Source: Patescibacteria group bacterium (GTDB lineage: Bacteria; Patescibacteriota; Microgenomatia; Daviesbacterales; UBA10151). Taken from it: DNA of 49,731 nucleotides. Positions 30,938 through 40,760 of the stretch are shown here, in pieces. The stretch spans positions 1-49,731 of the forward strand of contig JAHIUE010000080.1 of the NCBI GenBank assembly GCA_018817205.1, given 5' to 3'. The notes beneath the pieces are model-generated. The model searched no databases. It was not told where the DNA came from and saw only the letters and a list, made by a program, of their open reading frames with translations. The position numbers and the translations under genes were made by a program. Position 1 is the first letter of the stretch. Every line of letters starts with the position of its first letter.

Positions 30938-32785
30938 CTACAGCGAAAAACTGAACTCTCTATCAGTTTCCAAATTAAAGTTAGCTACCTCCCTACCTTT
31001 TAGTTTAATTTTATGATGAAAATCTTTTGCTCCCGGTTGTTTTTGAATCAGCAGTTTATATTGATCTTTGGGTGTGTAGGGAACAGTATATTCTATTTCC
31101 AGCTTTCGGCTATTTTGCGGCCTCACTTGGATAAATGCCTCAAAAACCGTTTTCCCCAAATCCTCTATAGTGGTAACCTCGCTTTCTGAACCTTTGGAAG
31201 ATATTAGTTTACTTCCCTTTGGCACATAGAATCTGACATAATCCCGATTTATCCCGTTTAACCAAATCCCAAAAGGCTGATCGTTTTTATACTCAATGGT
31301 AATCTTCTTTTTAAAAGAACCGTCTTTTTGAATATTAATTTCCTGATTAACAGTTTGATCTACATAAAGATTGGATTTTCCGCCGGCAAAGTTTGAATCA
31401 TTAATATGCAAATAATCTCCCTCAAAACCCCTAATCTCTCCTGTCCAATCAAGGACGGATAAAGCTTTTTGGCTGCCTTGATCATGCATGTAAAACATGA
31501 TGTGTTTATGGTTGGCCATCCGGGCAATTGATTCAATCAGAGCAGGCATCTTTTCCACATCTGCCCCAAGTGATTTTGCCAAAATTTGCTGCATCAAAAC
31601 TCCCAGTATTGCTTTTCTATCTTTTTCCCCTTTTGCGGCAATCTCCGCATAAGATTCCAGCTCGTAGATAATATTTGGACAATTACACCTTTTGTCAACT
31701 TTAGCAGAATACTCAGTACCGAATATGTCAATCGGCCCGGTCACTTCTATCATACTTTCCACTGCTTGTGTATCTATATAAATGATACCGTCAAACGGCA
31801 AACCCTCCCCCAGAAGCTGATACATCCTTTCAAATTCACGGGCTGCGGTTGGAACATCGGGTGAAATATTTGAATCTCTCATGCTCCAGGCGGTCCTTGG
31901 TTTACCGGAAACTTCAGGCAGGTATTTTACGATTGGCCCGGGAGGAGTTAAGGGGCAAATTTTGGTTAAACAGACGTTAAGGAGTTTTTCATCCAGCCGG
32001 TAGATATCATCAGAGGTTGTTGCGGAAACCTGGCCACGGTTTATGGTGATCGTTGCAAAAGCCGTTAAAAATCCTCCGGTTGGCCTAATTTCTTTATCGT
32101 TTTGGAAAAGCAATAAATAATTTTTAGGCTGGTCTACCCCTAAAAGTTGCGGTATTGCTGCCAATGCCTCCTTGCCTTCTTTTGCTGCCACACCCGATCC
32201 CAAGATGAAATTCTTCACTATTTCCAAATCTTTTCTTAAACTTACCGTGCCAATTCTTTCCGGATATTTATTGGTATCAATATTTTTGACTGAATTTGCC
32301 GCCTTTGCTAAATTACCTTCAATCTTAGATAAGTACGGCAAAGCATTATTAAGAATATTTACCGCTTGTGTTACCCTATCCGGGCCGCTTTTTGGATGTC
32401 CATCAAAACCCATTTCTATTTTGGCCGGCGAAATACTTGTAAGAATAGTGTCTAAGGCCACGAATTCTTCCACCCCGGCGTTGGTAAAACCTTTGATGTC
32501 CGAGTAATACCCGCCTAATATCGGTATAATTCTTAGCCAAAACAAGAAGCTTAAAGAAATATTAGCTCCCTGCAAACTATTTTTGGTGGAAATAACTTCA
32601 TTTTGTAAACTATCAAATTGCTGCTCTTTGTATGCGGCAATTACGGCTTTTCCATGAGAGGCAGCTCCTTTAAATCCCAAGAAAGCAAAAATAGACGGAA
32701 TAACTAGAGCAATAGCAACAACCACGAAAATCACTAGTAGTCTTCTGCGGGAAGTGTTTTGTTTTCTATTTAATCTTTTAAGCAT
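30938..32785 (-). CDS. DUF4012 membrane-anchored protein
   Basis: A 615-residue protein with one N-terminal membrane segment and a large extracytoplasmic domain of the DUF4012 family. The family signature TyrLeuLeuLeuPheGlnAsnAspLysGluIleArgProThrGlyGlyPheLeu is clear in the middle. Members are common in CPR genomes and Gram-positives near exopolysaccharide genes; no activity has been shown. I start it at ATG 32785, which shares a base with the stop of the sugar transferase gene (TAATG), rather than at 32839. It is likely part of the surface-glycan assembly or attachment machinery. Confidence 0.85.
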   Translation of the reverse strand: MLKRLNRKQNTSRRRLLVIFVVVAIALVIPSIFAFLGFKGAASHGKAVIAAYKEQQFDSLQNEVISTKNSLQGANISLSFLFWLRIIPILGGYYSDIKGFTNAGVEEFVALDTILTSISPAKIEMGFDGHPKSGPDRVTQAVNILNNALPYLSKIEGNLAKAANSVKNIDTNKYPERIGTVSLRKDLEIVKNFILGSGVAAKEGKEALAAIPQLLGVDQPKNYLLLFQNDKEIRPTGGFLTAFATITINRGQVSATTSDDIYRLDEKLLNVCLTKICPLTPPGPIVKYLPEVSGKPRTAWSMRDSNISPDVPTAAREFERMYQLLGEGLPFDGIIYIDTQAVESMIEVTGPIDIFGTEYSAKVDKRCNCPNIIYELESYAEIAAKGEKDRKAILGVLMQQILAKSLGADVEKMPALIESIARMANHKHIMFYMHDQGSQKALSVLDWTGEIRGFEGDYLHINDSNFAGGKSNLYVDQTVNQEINIQKDGSFKKKITIEYKNDQPFGIWLNGINRDYVRFYVPKGSKLISSKGSESEVTTIEDLGKTVFEAFIQVRPQNSRKLEIEYTVPYTPKDQYKLLIQKQPGAKDFHHKIKLKGREVANFNLETDREFSFSL

Positions 32786-33414
32786 TAGACGGCTCCTCTT
32801 CCCGATAAAACTGCCGGAACAGTTTTTAAGATAAGCCAAAAATCATAAAAGATCGATCTTTTTTTAACATACATGGCATCCATTTTTACTCTTTTGTCAA
32901 AATTTATTTCCGACCTACCGGTAACCTGCCAAACTCCTGTTAAGCCGGGCTTACCTGATAAAATAACTTTAACATATTTCCTGGAGGCCGGATAGTTTTT
33001 TTGCTGTTCCTCAAGTTCATAAGGGTAATAAGCCCGTGGGCCTACCAAACTCATCTCTCCCTTTAAAATATTAAGAGATTGGGGAAGTTCGTCAATCGAG
33101 TATTTTCTGATAAATTTGCCTACTCTGGTCACCCTGGGATCATTGAATATTTTATAGCCGTGTCTCTTATATTCTTCCATTAGATCGGGATTTTTTTCCA
33201 AAATCTCATGGGCATTTTGCACCATTGAACGAAACTTATAAATTCTGAACAATTTGCCGTTCTTACCCGCCCTCATTGGAGTATCGGCAAATATTGGTCC
33301 GGGCGAATCAATCGAAATTGCCAAAGCAACCAGTAATAAAAGCGGAGACAAAAAGATTAGTCCTAACAAGGACCCGATAATATCTATAAATCTTTTCAAA
33401 AAATCATAAATCAT
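32785..33414 (-). CDS. Initiating polyprenyl-phosphate sugar-1-phosphate transferase
   Basis: A 209-residue monotopic phosphoglycosyl transferase (bacterial sugar transferase family). An N-terminal hydrophobic hairpin (about 10-35) is followed by AspSerProGlyProIlePhe and LysPheArgSerMet, then the catalytic-type SerIleAspGluLeuProGln with its Asp-Glu pair, and SerLeuValGlyProArg. It would move a sugar-1-phosphate from UDP-sugar to undecaprenyl phosphate, starting the repeat unit of the surface glycan. Which sugar is used cannot be told. It lacks the extra membrane domain of full WbaP. Confidence 0.9.
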   Translation of the reverse strand: MIYDFLKRFIDIIGSLLGLIFLSPLLLLVALAISIDSPGPIFADTPMRAGKNGKLFRIYKFRSMVQNAHEILEKNPDLMEEYKRHGYKIFNDPRVTRVGKFIRKYSIDELPQSLNILKGEMSLVGPRAYYPYELEEQQKNYPASRKYVKVILSGKPGLTGVWQVTGRSEINFDKRVKMDAMYVKKRSIFYDFWLILKTVPAVLSGRGAV

Positions 33415-34408
33415 TGACTACCTCCTTAAAATTTTTTATGAAATCCTCTTTACTAAAGCGGGAGGCATTTTCACTACAATCACCAGGATCTATTTTAACT
33501 TTGTCAAGCTTAATTATAGCATCTGTTAAACTTACCACATTCTGTTGGGGAAAAAATATGCCTGTCTTATTTGGGATTACTGTTTCCAATGAGCCACCCT
33601 CGGCATAAGCAATTACAGGTTTACCTAAAGCTTGAGCCTCCAAACCAGCCAACCCAAAATCCTCAATACCGGGAACAATTAAAGCCTTACATCCTGCCAA
33701 GACTTGCAATACCATTCCCTCATCTAATCTACCGTCAATTATTTTAAGCGGGAAACCTAATTTTCTACACGCTGCCTTAGCCAAATCAAACCTTTTGTAT
33801 TTGTTCGGTCTGCCCATCACTACAAAATAACCACCATCAAAACTTTCAATACCTTTAAACCTCTCCAAATCAACGAACGGGTAAACTACCTTTGCATCCA
33901 TACCGTAAACTTTTTTAATTCTCTTCTTTGCATTCTCTGACCCTGCTAAAAATAAATCCACCCTCCGGGCGGAGATACTATCATATATTCTTAATTTCGA
34001 TAATAGGCTTTCCGCAAAACCGTAATTTTTTTCTCCGGAAAAATGCCATAAAAATCTCGGCGGAGTATGACAGTAACAAATGTGTTTAGTTTCAGGTTTC
34101 GTAATGATACTTTTTGCAAACCGGGTAGTATGGGAGATTACCAAATCAAACATAGAAAAATCAAACTGCTCAAATGCAATAGGATATAAAGGTAATAATG
34201 CCTTATACAAAGATCTCCAGCCGGGAATTTTCTGCAAAAAAGAAGTTATTATTTTTTTGGAACCAAATACTTTTGAAAGCAAAAAATTATTATTGTCAAA
34301 AACGGAAGTATAAATGGGGGCATCGGGATAAATTTCCGAAAGCCCCAACAAAACTCTTTCCGCCCCTCCCCATTGGACTAAATCATCATGTACTATCGCT
34401 ACACGCAT
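33404..34408 (-). CDS. GT4 glycosyltransferase
   Basis: A 334-residue GT-B enzyme of the GT4 family. It has an N-terminal HisAspAspLeuValGlnTrpGlyGlyAlaGlu loop, a CysTyrCysHisThrProProArg motif as in the WbaZ-like mannosyltransferases, and a C-terminal GluAspPheGlyLeuAlaGlyLeuGluAlaGln donor-binding motif. It probably adds a sugar to the lipid-linked repeat unit in the cytoplasm. It overlaps both neighbours by about 10 nt. Confidence 0.88.
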   Translation of the reverse strand: MRVAIVHDDLVQWGGAERVLLGLSEIYPDAPIYTSVFDNNNFLLSKVFGSKKIITSFLQKIPGWRSLYKALLPLYPIAFEQFDFSMFDLVISHTTRFAKSIITKPETKHICYCHTPPRFLWHFSGEKNYGFAESLLSKLRIYDSISARRVDLFLAGSENAKKRIKKVYGMDAKVVYPFVDLERFKGIESFDGGYFVVMGRPNKYKRFDLAKAACRKLGFPLKIIDGRLDEGMVLQVLAGCKALIVPGIEDFGLAGLEAQALGKPVIAYAEGGSLETVIPNKTGIFFPQQNVVSLTDAIIKLDKVKIDPGDCSENASRFSKEDFIKNFKEVVNDL

Positions 34409-35493
34409 TGCCGGTATACCTCCAAAGTTTTTTGGGCTAATGTTTTCCAGCTGAAACTTTTGTGTCTTTTTAGCCCTTTTTCTATTAGTCTAAGCCGTAA
34501 TTTTTCATCGTCCAATATTTCGGAAATCTTTTCTACCATATTATTTGTATCAAACGGATCAAAATACAAACATGCATCTCGTCCTATCTCCGGCAGGCTT
34601 CCGGCGTTTGAAGAAACCACCGGACACCCGCAAGCCATAGCTTCCAAGATTGGTATACCAAATCCTTCTTCAAAAGAAGGCAGAACAAATGCGGCGGCAT
34701 TTCTATACATAGCAACTAATTCCTCATCGGAAATCTTGCCTGTATAAATAATATCCTGATAACTGTATTCCTTTTTAATCTTCTGCCAAAAATAATGATC
34801 AGCTCCTGCCAAAACCAGTTTTAGAGTTTTGTATTTTTCCTTTAATATAAGATAAGCTTTTATTAATCCTTCTACATTTTTATGAGGGTGTGCATTGCCT
34901 ACATAAAAAATGAACGGAAAATCGAATTTTTTTGTAGCCTTGGTTCCGGGAAGTCTATCATCAACTGCCTCCGGCGTTACAACAATTTTTTCTCCGCTTA
35001 TCTTCCAATTTTCAGTTAGTTGCCCTTTCACAAAATTAGAAGGCACTAAAATTTTCGAAGATTTACTTAAAGCATTTTTTAACACAATCTTGTATCCCGC
35101 TTGTTTAATTTTATAAATAATCGGTCCATGAGTTGTTGCCCTCTCCATAGAAAAATGCTGGTGGATTAAATCATGGATAGTAACTACAAATTTTCCATTG
35201 TAAAAAAACGGCACATTAAAATGAGGAAAGTGCACCAGGTTGGGTTTGACTGAATCAAGCATCTGCGGCAGTCTAATTTGTTCCTTCACTCCATACCAGG
35301 GGAAATCTGCCAAAATCTTATGGAAATTATTCTGATACTTAAGGCTATTGAAATCTTCTTTGCAGTGAAGAATAAAATACTCATTTTCTTTATCAAGTAT
35401 TTGCAGATGAGTTATAAGATTTCTGATGTACCTACCTATTCCCGACTGCTGATACATCCGGCCGTCTATTACTATCCTTAAGGGATTTATCAT
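34399..35493 (-). CDS. GT4 glycosyltransferase
   Basis: A 364-residue GT-B enzyme with SerGlyIleGlyArgTyrIleArg near the start, ThrIleHisAspLeuIle, TyrValGlyAsnAlaHisProHisLysAsn in the linker and the donor motif GluGluGlyPheGlyIleProIleLeuGluAla. It is typical of GT4 mannosyl- or rhamnosyltransferases in O-antigen-like loci. Donor and acceptor are not predictable from the sequence. The start overlaps the upstream GT4 gene by ATGA. Confidence 0.88.
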   Translation of the reverse strand: MINPLRIVIDGRMYQQSGIGRYIRNLITHLQILDKENEYFILHCKEDFNSLKYQNNFHKILADFPWYGVKEQIRLPQMLDSVKPNLVHFPHFNVPFFYNGKFVVTIHDLIHQHFSMERATTHGPIIYKIKQAGYKIVLKNALSKSSKILVPSNFVKGQLTENWKISGEKIVVTPEAVDDRLPGTKATKKFDFPFIFYVGNAHPHKNVEGLIKAYLILKEKYKTLKLVLAGADHYFWQKIKKEYSYQDIIYTGKISDEELVAMYRNAAAFVLPSFEEGFGIPILEAMACGCPVVSSNAGSLPEIGRDACLYFDPFDTNNMVEKISEILDDEKLRLRLIEKGLKRHKSFSWKTLAQKTLEVYRQCV

Positions 35494-36677
35494 TTTTTAC
35501 CTAAATCCTCATAAATTGCACTTAATTTTTTGGCAATCGGATCCCAGTCGTATTTTTCTCTTACCATTTTCTTGGCATTTTCCGCAATGCGTTGATATTT
35601 TTTTTGATCGGTAAGTAAATCAATCGCTGCTTGGGCAATGTCTGCCGGATCATCCTGTATGATAACCTCTACTCCATCCTGGGCCTCTGTTCCTCTAATA
35701 CCTATGGATGTAGTTACTACCGGAAGTCCGGAAGCAAATGCTTCAAAGTTTTTATACCTGGTTCCTCCTCCCCCATAAATCGGAGCAACTAAAAGTGAAG
35801 CTTTTTGGTAAACCTCTCTTACGTCATCCACTTCTAAAATCCGTATATCGGAAGAAGTGAAATTCGAAAAAAAAGATTTAGCTTCTTTGCCAACTATCCA
35901 AAGTTTAGCTTCCGACAGTCCCATCTTGATTTTCGGCCAGACTTTTTTTATTAACACGTCTACCGCTTCCCTATTCTGCAGCCAAGTGAAATTTCCTAAA
36001 TAAAGTATGATGGGATTAACAGACCTAGACGCAATAGAACGACCGAAAAATTTACTATCCACCCCATTAGGTACAATATCAACGTCAAGTTCGTTTGTCT
36101 CACTCAGCATTGTCTTTTTATCCTCCTCCGACATTGCCACCACTCTTTTTGCTATCTTCCAATATTTCAGCTCCCAATACTTCATTTTCACCACATCAAT
36201 ATACAAGAACGGTTTGATCAAAGGTAAATTAAATCCATCTACAAAGTGTTTGTAAACTAAATATTCTATGGTCTGCTCCACCAAAAGAATCGGGATGGAA
36301 GTTTTGGGAATATGAGGCATTACATAAAAAGTCTCGGCATGGATTAAATCAAATTTTTCCTCTCTTAATTTATCTGCAATTGCATCCTTCTCGCCTTTAG
36401 CCCAATTTCTTATGACCAAAAACGGATAAAAACTGAACCCTGTCCGGAGTATATTGCCGGCAGTCCAGGGTTTTTCAGACCTTGGGAAAACCTGTACTTC
36501 TTTGCAATATTTTTGAAGTTCACCGACATATTTCCTTTCAGTATTACTCTTGACTAAACAGAACAGGGTGATTTCATGCCCCAAAGACGCAAGTCTTTTT
36601 ATTAAGTTGTATGAACGGGTTTGACCTCCTGTGAGAAGAGGGTAAGGGAGGTATGGTGTCAACATTAAAAGTTTCAT
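35490..36677 (-). CDS. GT4 glycosyltransferase
   Basis: A 395-residue GT-B enzyme. The N-terminus ThrProTyrLeuProTyrProLeuLeuThrGlyGlyGlnThrArg is typical of the sugar transferases that act with PEP-CTERM or polysaccharide loci. The C-terminal domain has TyrLeuGlyAsnPheThrTrp and GlyGlyGlyThrArgTyrLysAsnPheGluAla, where the usual Glu-rich donor motif is modified. It overlaps the GT39-like gene upstream and the GT4 gene downstream by ATGA. Confidence 0.87.
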   Translation of the reverse strand: MKLLMLTPYLPYPLLTGGQTRSYNLIKRLASLGHEITLFCLVKSNTERKYVGELQKYCKEVQVFPRSEKPWTAGNILRTGFSFYPFLVIRNWAKGEKDAIADKLREEKFDLIHAETFYVMPHIPKTSIPILLVEQTIEYLVYKHFVDGFNLPLIKPFLYIDVVKMKYWELKYWKIAKRVVAMSEEDKKTMLSETNELDVDIVPNGVDSKFFGRSIASRSVNPIILYLGNFTWLQNREAVDVLIKKVWPKIKMGLSEAKLWIVGKEAKSFFSNFTSSDIRILEVDDVREVYQKASLLVAPIYGGGGTRYKNFEAFASGLPVVTTSIGIRGTEAQDGVEVIIQDDPADIAQAAIDLLTDQKKYQRIAENAKKMVREKYDWDPIAKKLSAIYEDLGKK

Positions 36678-38146
36678 AAGGGAATTTTTGGTTTCGTCAA
36701 ATCTGCAATCACAAAGTCTTCTGTATCTTCCAAAACTTCAAAATGTTCCATCACCCATTTAGTCCTATCATCTTTTACGGTAGATACATAACTTGTAACC
36801 CCATAATCAGTTACTAGTTCCACAAGTGGCAGCATTTCGGCAGCAAACCCAGGACGGTTTGTTTGATACAAAAAGGCAGTGTCGCCATTATACGGTGCTA
36901 AAACTACCGCCCGTTTTGGTAATATTTGGTCGGCCCTTTTGCCGGCTTCAACGATGGCGGGATTATTCACTTTATAAAATTCTTTGACAACTTTGTAGCC
37001 AAAATAGAAGGACAAGGGGAATAAAAGCAAAACCAGTAGTATGGTCCAAATTCTTGGTAAAAAGGCGGCGTTCCCCTTCAAGAGCCGGATAAAACCTAAA
37101 GAGAAAAAAATACTGGCTACCGGCACAAAAAGTATTTGGTAGTAATTATGCCTGACATTACCTGTTGCAAAAACTGCCATGAATAATAAAGAAGACAAAG
37201 CCCAAAAATGTAAGAAGTAATTCCCATTTTTTGGTCTACTGATAAATCCAACGAGGAACAGTACTAATCCTGTTGCGCCCAAAATTTCCCGTCCCATTCT
37301 TTCTGATATTATCCACCACCAAAATGCCGGCCTAAACCGAATCCCATCACCATTAAGTAACCAATTAGCTGCCGGAATCCCTTGGGGTTGTTGAAATATC
37401 CAAAGTCTCCATAAAGCAAACGGCAGTAAAGCAATTGCCGTCAAAAGTATAAACTTAATCCAGAATCTTTTCTCGCCTCGTTTGAAAACCGGATAAAGTA
37501 ACGGCAAAAAGAAAAAAATTGCCCATGGCTTGATTAAAAATGCTATAACGGAAAAAATAAATCCTAAAACCGCATGTAAGTTTCTATTACTTTCTATCCA
37601 TTTGTCCATAAAATAAATCATCCCTAAAGCAAAGAAAACAAAAGTCGCCTCAGGCAATGTGGTCCTTGAGAAAAAAACATTAAAAGGTAATAAGGCAAAA
37701 GTAAAGGCCGTTACAAATCCCGCAAAAATACCTGCATATTTTTTAGCTATAAAGAATATTAATGCTATTGAACCTAAAGAAAAAATTACGGAAACAAGAC
37801 GGTGATATACTTCGTTAATCCCAAAGAAAACATATAAAGGATAAACCGCGATATTATAAACTGGAAACTCAACAAACCGGAACCTGGCAGGATTTATAAT
37901 AGGATTTTCCGCCACTCCCGACATATCATCATATTTTGGGAAAAATGGGTTAAATCCCTCTTTGATAAAATTTCTTGTCACTGCCGCAGTATCAGCCTGC
38001 CGCCATGAATGCCAATCGGCAATGGGCGAGTCAATTCTGTAAAGTCTTACCAAAAGACCAAAGAAAATTATAATTAGTAGCCAAAAATATTGGTTTAAGA
38101 TCGTCAGATCGCAAGCTTTGCTTACAAATACTTTAAATATTTTCAT
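36674..38146 (-). CDS. GT39/ArnT-like membrane glycosyltransferase
   Basis: A 490-residue polytopic protein with about ten membrane segments. The first extracytoplasmic loop has AspTrpHisSerTrpArgGlnAlaAspThrAla, matching the ArnT/PMT-type loop with an acidic catalytic residue. Such enzymes use polyprenyl-phosphate sugars as donors outside the membrane. It would modify the glycan or a surface protein. It lies between the O-antigen-ligase-like and GT4 genes with ATGA overlaps on both sides. Confidence 0.82.
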   Translation of the reverse strand: MKIFKVFVSKACDLTILNQYFWLLIIIFFGLLVRLYRIDSPIADWHSWRQADTAAVTRNFIKEGFNPFFPKYDDMSGVAENPIINPARFRFVEFPVYNIAVYPLYVFFGINEVYHRLVSVIFSLGSIALIFFIAKKYAGIFAGFVTAFTFALLPFNVFFSRTTLPEATFVFFALGMIYFMDKWIESNRNLHAVLGFIFSVIAFLIKPWAIFFFLPLLYPVFKRGEKRFWIKFILLTAIALLPFALWRLWIFQQPQGIPAANWLLNGDGIRFRPAFWWWIISERMGREILGATGLVLFLVGFISRPKNGNYFLHFWALSSLLFMAVFATGNVRHNYYQILFVPVASIFFSLGFIRLLKGNAAFLPRIWTILLVLLLFPLSFYFGYKVVKEFYKVNNPAIVEAGKRADQILPKRAVVLAPYNGDTAFLYQTNRPGFAAEMLPLVELVTDYGVTSYVSTVKDDRTKWVMEHFEVLEDTEDFVIADLTKPKIPL

Positions 38147-39564
38147 TCCTTAAACTTTAAAGCAGCCAAATTAAGTCCCAGTATCATCCAAAAAAGAGAT
38201 GCCACTTTGGAAGCCTCAAATACATCAATAAATAGACCGTTTACCAAAAATGCAAAAAGCATAGCTAAAACCCCTGCTGAAAAATATCTCACCAGCCTAC
38301 TGTCGTACCTGCTTGCATTAAATATCCTTTTCCCCACCTCAGTTAAAATTAAAAATAACGAGAGCGTTCCCAATATTCCCACTTCTCCTAAAGAACGCAA
38401 GAAATCGTTATCTGTTGCTATGTCTAAAGAAGCATAGCCTGTACCGAGAAGCGGATTTTTTACAAAAGCTCTGATGGCTCTTGGCCATTCAATGTTATAT
38501 CTGATTGCAAAAGATCTATAAACACCAAGTTGAGTGGTATCAATAGGCTCTCCCGGAGTAATATCCGTTGCTGTTTGCCCCGAGGGAGAAGCAAAAGAAG
38601 ATGAAGATGCAGACTCACTTGAGGTCTTAATTGCCAGTGTCGGAATATTTAATTTGCTCCTTACCTGCTGGTCTTGCGTTTGACTTACGTATCTTTGTCC
38701 TCCTGAAAAAAGGTTCACAGTCGCTGTTGAAATCAACCTATCACGAAGTTGCGAGGGGTAAATTAAAATTACAACGGCCGCGATAAAAATCAGTAAAATA
38801 AATTTTGTTTTCCTCGAAAAAAGAAGGGCTAAAACCACTCCGGCAAATGCGGCAACAAAAGATATTCTTGCGGCTGTCATAATTAAGACCAAAAGAGACA
38901 AACCCCCAAGAGCTAAAATTATCAATTTCATCTTTTTAGAAACAGCGAAAAAAAGAGCAGAAAGTACGGTCAATGCCATTACCAAATATACGGCCAAGTC
39001 ATAATGTCCGGCAAAAGTAGAATTTGCTCTGGCTCCCGGAGTCAATCTCAAAATTAGACCTTTTGAAAATTCGGAATTAGTCGTAGATATAACAGGTAAA
39101 TCTAGAAACTGTTGACCTAGGGCATACAAATTCACTGAGACTACTGTTAAAGCTAAAAAGACTAGGACCCAAACAAACTGTTTTTTGCTTTTTACCACAC
39201 TTGCTACAACCGGCAGTAATAAAATAAATTCAACCCTTCTTAAGAAGTGCAGGATGCTGATATGAGGAGTTACAGTATGAGTTAAAAAAACCGCAGAAAA
39301 TGTAGAAACAAACCCAATAAAGAAAAATAGCAGCAAGCTTAGGCTTAATTTATCTTTTAGAAAACTCCTAACTTGATTCGAAATTACCAAATAAATCACC
39401 CAAAGCCCCAAAGTTAGGCCAATAATCAAATCCTCAATTCTTATGGCGACAAAAGTGCCGGTAATGTTAATTAGCGGAAATTTTGGGTATAGAGGGATAA
39501 ACACGAAAAGAAACAAAACCAAATAGAATAATATTTTTTCTAAAGTTGAGATGAATTTTTTCAT
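38143..39564 (-). CDS. O-antigen ligase/polymerase-like membrane protein
   Basis: A 473-residue protein with ten or more membrane segments. A large extracytoplasmic loop (about 265-365) is rich in Ser, Thr and Gln and ends with AsnProLeuLeuGlyThrGlyTyr, matching the Wzy_C region in O-antigen ligases and polymerases. It would polymerise or transfer the lipid-linked glycan outside the membrane. It is 3 nt after a hypothetical membrane-protein gene. Confidence 0.82.
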   Translation of the reverse strand: MKKFISTLEKILFYLVLFLFVFIPLYPKFPLINITGTFVAIRIEDLIIGLTLGLWVIYLVISNQVRSFLKDKLSLSLLLFFFIGFVSTFSAVFLTHTVTPHISILHFLRRVEFILLLPVVASVVKSKKQFVWVLVFLALTVVSVNLYALGQQFLDLPVISTTNSEFSKGLILRLTPGARANSTFAGHYDLAVYLVMALTVLSALFFAVSKKMKLIILALGGLSLLVLIMTAARISFVAAFAGVVLALLFSRKTKFILLIFIAAVVILIYPSQLRDRLISTATVNLFSGGQRYVSQTQDQQVRSKLNIPTLAIKTSSESASSSSFASPSGQTATDITPGEPIDTTQLGVYRSFAIRYNIEWPRAIRAFVKNPLLGTGYASLDIATDNDFLRSLGEVGILGTLSLFLILTEVGKRIFNASRYDSRLVRYFSAGVLAMLFAFLVNGLFIDVFEASKVASLFWMILGLNLAALKFKE

Positions 39565-39567
39565 ATT

Positions 39568-40110
39568 TCAAACAATAATTTTCTTTCCCAATTTGAAAAG
39601 CCAATAAATTGAAGTTACTACTCCTAACCAAACTAAAAATTTTGTAAACTTCGAGGACGGATAAAAACGTAGCGTCGTCTTTGTATAAAAGCTCCTGTTC
39701 TCAACTTCAAATTTGCTAGATCCCCAGAATTTTGGTTCGAAATTTTCGTAAAACGGTTCAAAGCCATTAACATAGAATGAATCTCTTAAGGGATAAACAA
39801 ATTCCTCGAAGTATGTAGAATCCGTATGTTTTTTTATGGCAGTCCAAGAATATTCGGGAGGGTGGTTTAGTCTAATCGGAGGAAAAGGCAGGAAAGTTTT
39901 TTGCCAATAATTTGATTTGTAAAATGAGGTAACAAATTGCCTGTAATTATCCGAAAAATAACCTGCGACATTGGGGATTTCAACCGTGTCACCCGAAAGC
40001 GTAGATTTTATAGAGGAGGGGAGTGGCTTAAAATCGGAAATTTTACCGGGTCCAGGCCAAAGCATGTAAATTAAAAGTAAAAGTGAAAAAATAATGAATA
40101 GTTTTTTCAT
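39568..40110 (-). CDS. Hypothetical protein with terminal membrane segments
   Basis: A 180-residue protein with a hydrophobic N-terminus (about 3-18) and a second hydrophobic stretch near 155-172, enclosing an extracytoplasmic domain rich in Tyr, Phe and Pro. No family is recognised. It sits between the acyltransferase and the O-antigen-ligase-like genes with gaps of 5 and 3 nt, so a role in the same surface glycan is likely by context. Confidence 0.6.
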   Translation of the reverse strand: MKKLFIIFSLLLLIYMLWPGPGKISDFKPLPSSIKSTLSGDTVEIPNVAGYFSDNYRQFVTSFYKSNYWQKTFLPFPPIRLNHPPEYSWTAIKKHTDSTYFEEFVYPLRDSFYVNGFEPFYENFEPKFWGSSKFEVENRSFYTKTTLRFYPSSKFTKFLVWLGVVTSIYWLFKLGKKIIV

Positions 40111-40115
40111 TAATG

Positions 40116-40718
40116 CTATTGGAACAGCCTTGCCCTGCCTAATTTATAATGAAGGTCCTTTATTTTCCTCTCCCCTATTGCTTCAGCAGGCACACCTCCA
40201 ACTATCGCATACTGGGAAACATCTTTTGTAACAACCGCCCCAGCGGCAATTATCGCTCCTTTCCCTATTTTTACCCCGGGCAGAATAATCGCCCTCGGAC
40301 CTATGAAAACATAATCCCCTACTTCAACAGAAGCGGATATTGCATGGAAATCTTCGGAATTTATATCGTGTTCACTGTTATAGATCATTACACCCGAAGC
40401 AATATCCACATGATTACCGATAATAAGTTTATCCCTGCCGTCCAAAAAAGCATTATCGCCAATAATTGTCCCCTCGCCAATGACAATATTGGGAAGGTAA
40501 TAAAAACGGGCTCCAACATGAATTCTTGATCCTTTTCCAATCCTTATTCCAGCCAGGCTGTACATAAATAAACGGAAGTAGTGACAAGGTATCAATCCTG
40601 CCCAAGTTAAAAGCATCAATTCAAAATCCAATATCCAGTTAAAGACCCTGTTTACGGCTTTTTTGGAAGCCTCTTGTGTACTTAATGGTTTTCCCATCCT
40701 GTCCTGAAATAGAGCCAT
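40116..40718 (-). CDS. Left-handed beta-helix acyltransferase
   Basis: A 200-residue hexapeptide-repeat transferase of the WcaF/maltose acetyltransferase type. Repeats such as IleGlyGluGlyThrIleIleGlyAsp run from about 75 to 170, with His118-like HisAspIleAsnSer in the active-site region and GlyAlaValValThrLysAspVal near the end. It probably acetylates a sugar of the surface glycan. I start it at ATG 40718 rather than 40757, because a consensus promoter lies between and places transcription at this ATG. It is the first gene of the polysaccharide operon. Confidence 0.85.
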   Translation of the reverse strand: MALFQDRMGKPLSTQEASKKAVNRVFNWILDFELMLLTWAGLIPCHYFRLFMYSLAGIRIGKGSRIHVGARFYYLPNIVIGEGTIIGDNAFLDGRDKLIIGNHVDIASGVMIYNSEHDINSEDFHAISASVEVGDYVFIGPRAIILPGVKIGKGAIIAAGAVVTKDVSQYAIVGGVPAEAIGERKIKDLHYKLGRARLFQ

Positions 40719-40728
40719 ATATAAGTTA

Positions 40729-40757
40729 ATTATATGGGGAAAGACTAGTATAAGCAA
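40729..40757 (-). promoter_or_regulatory. Promoter of the polysaccharide operon
   Basis: Minus-strand TTGCTT (40757-40752) and TATAAT (40734-40729) with a 17-bp spacer, in the short gap after the racemase gene. The ATG at 40718 follows the -10 by 10 nt, so the leader would be only a few nucleotides. Confidence 0.6.
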
Positions 40758-40760
40758 ACC

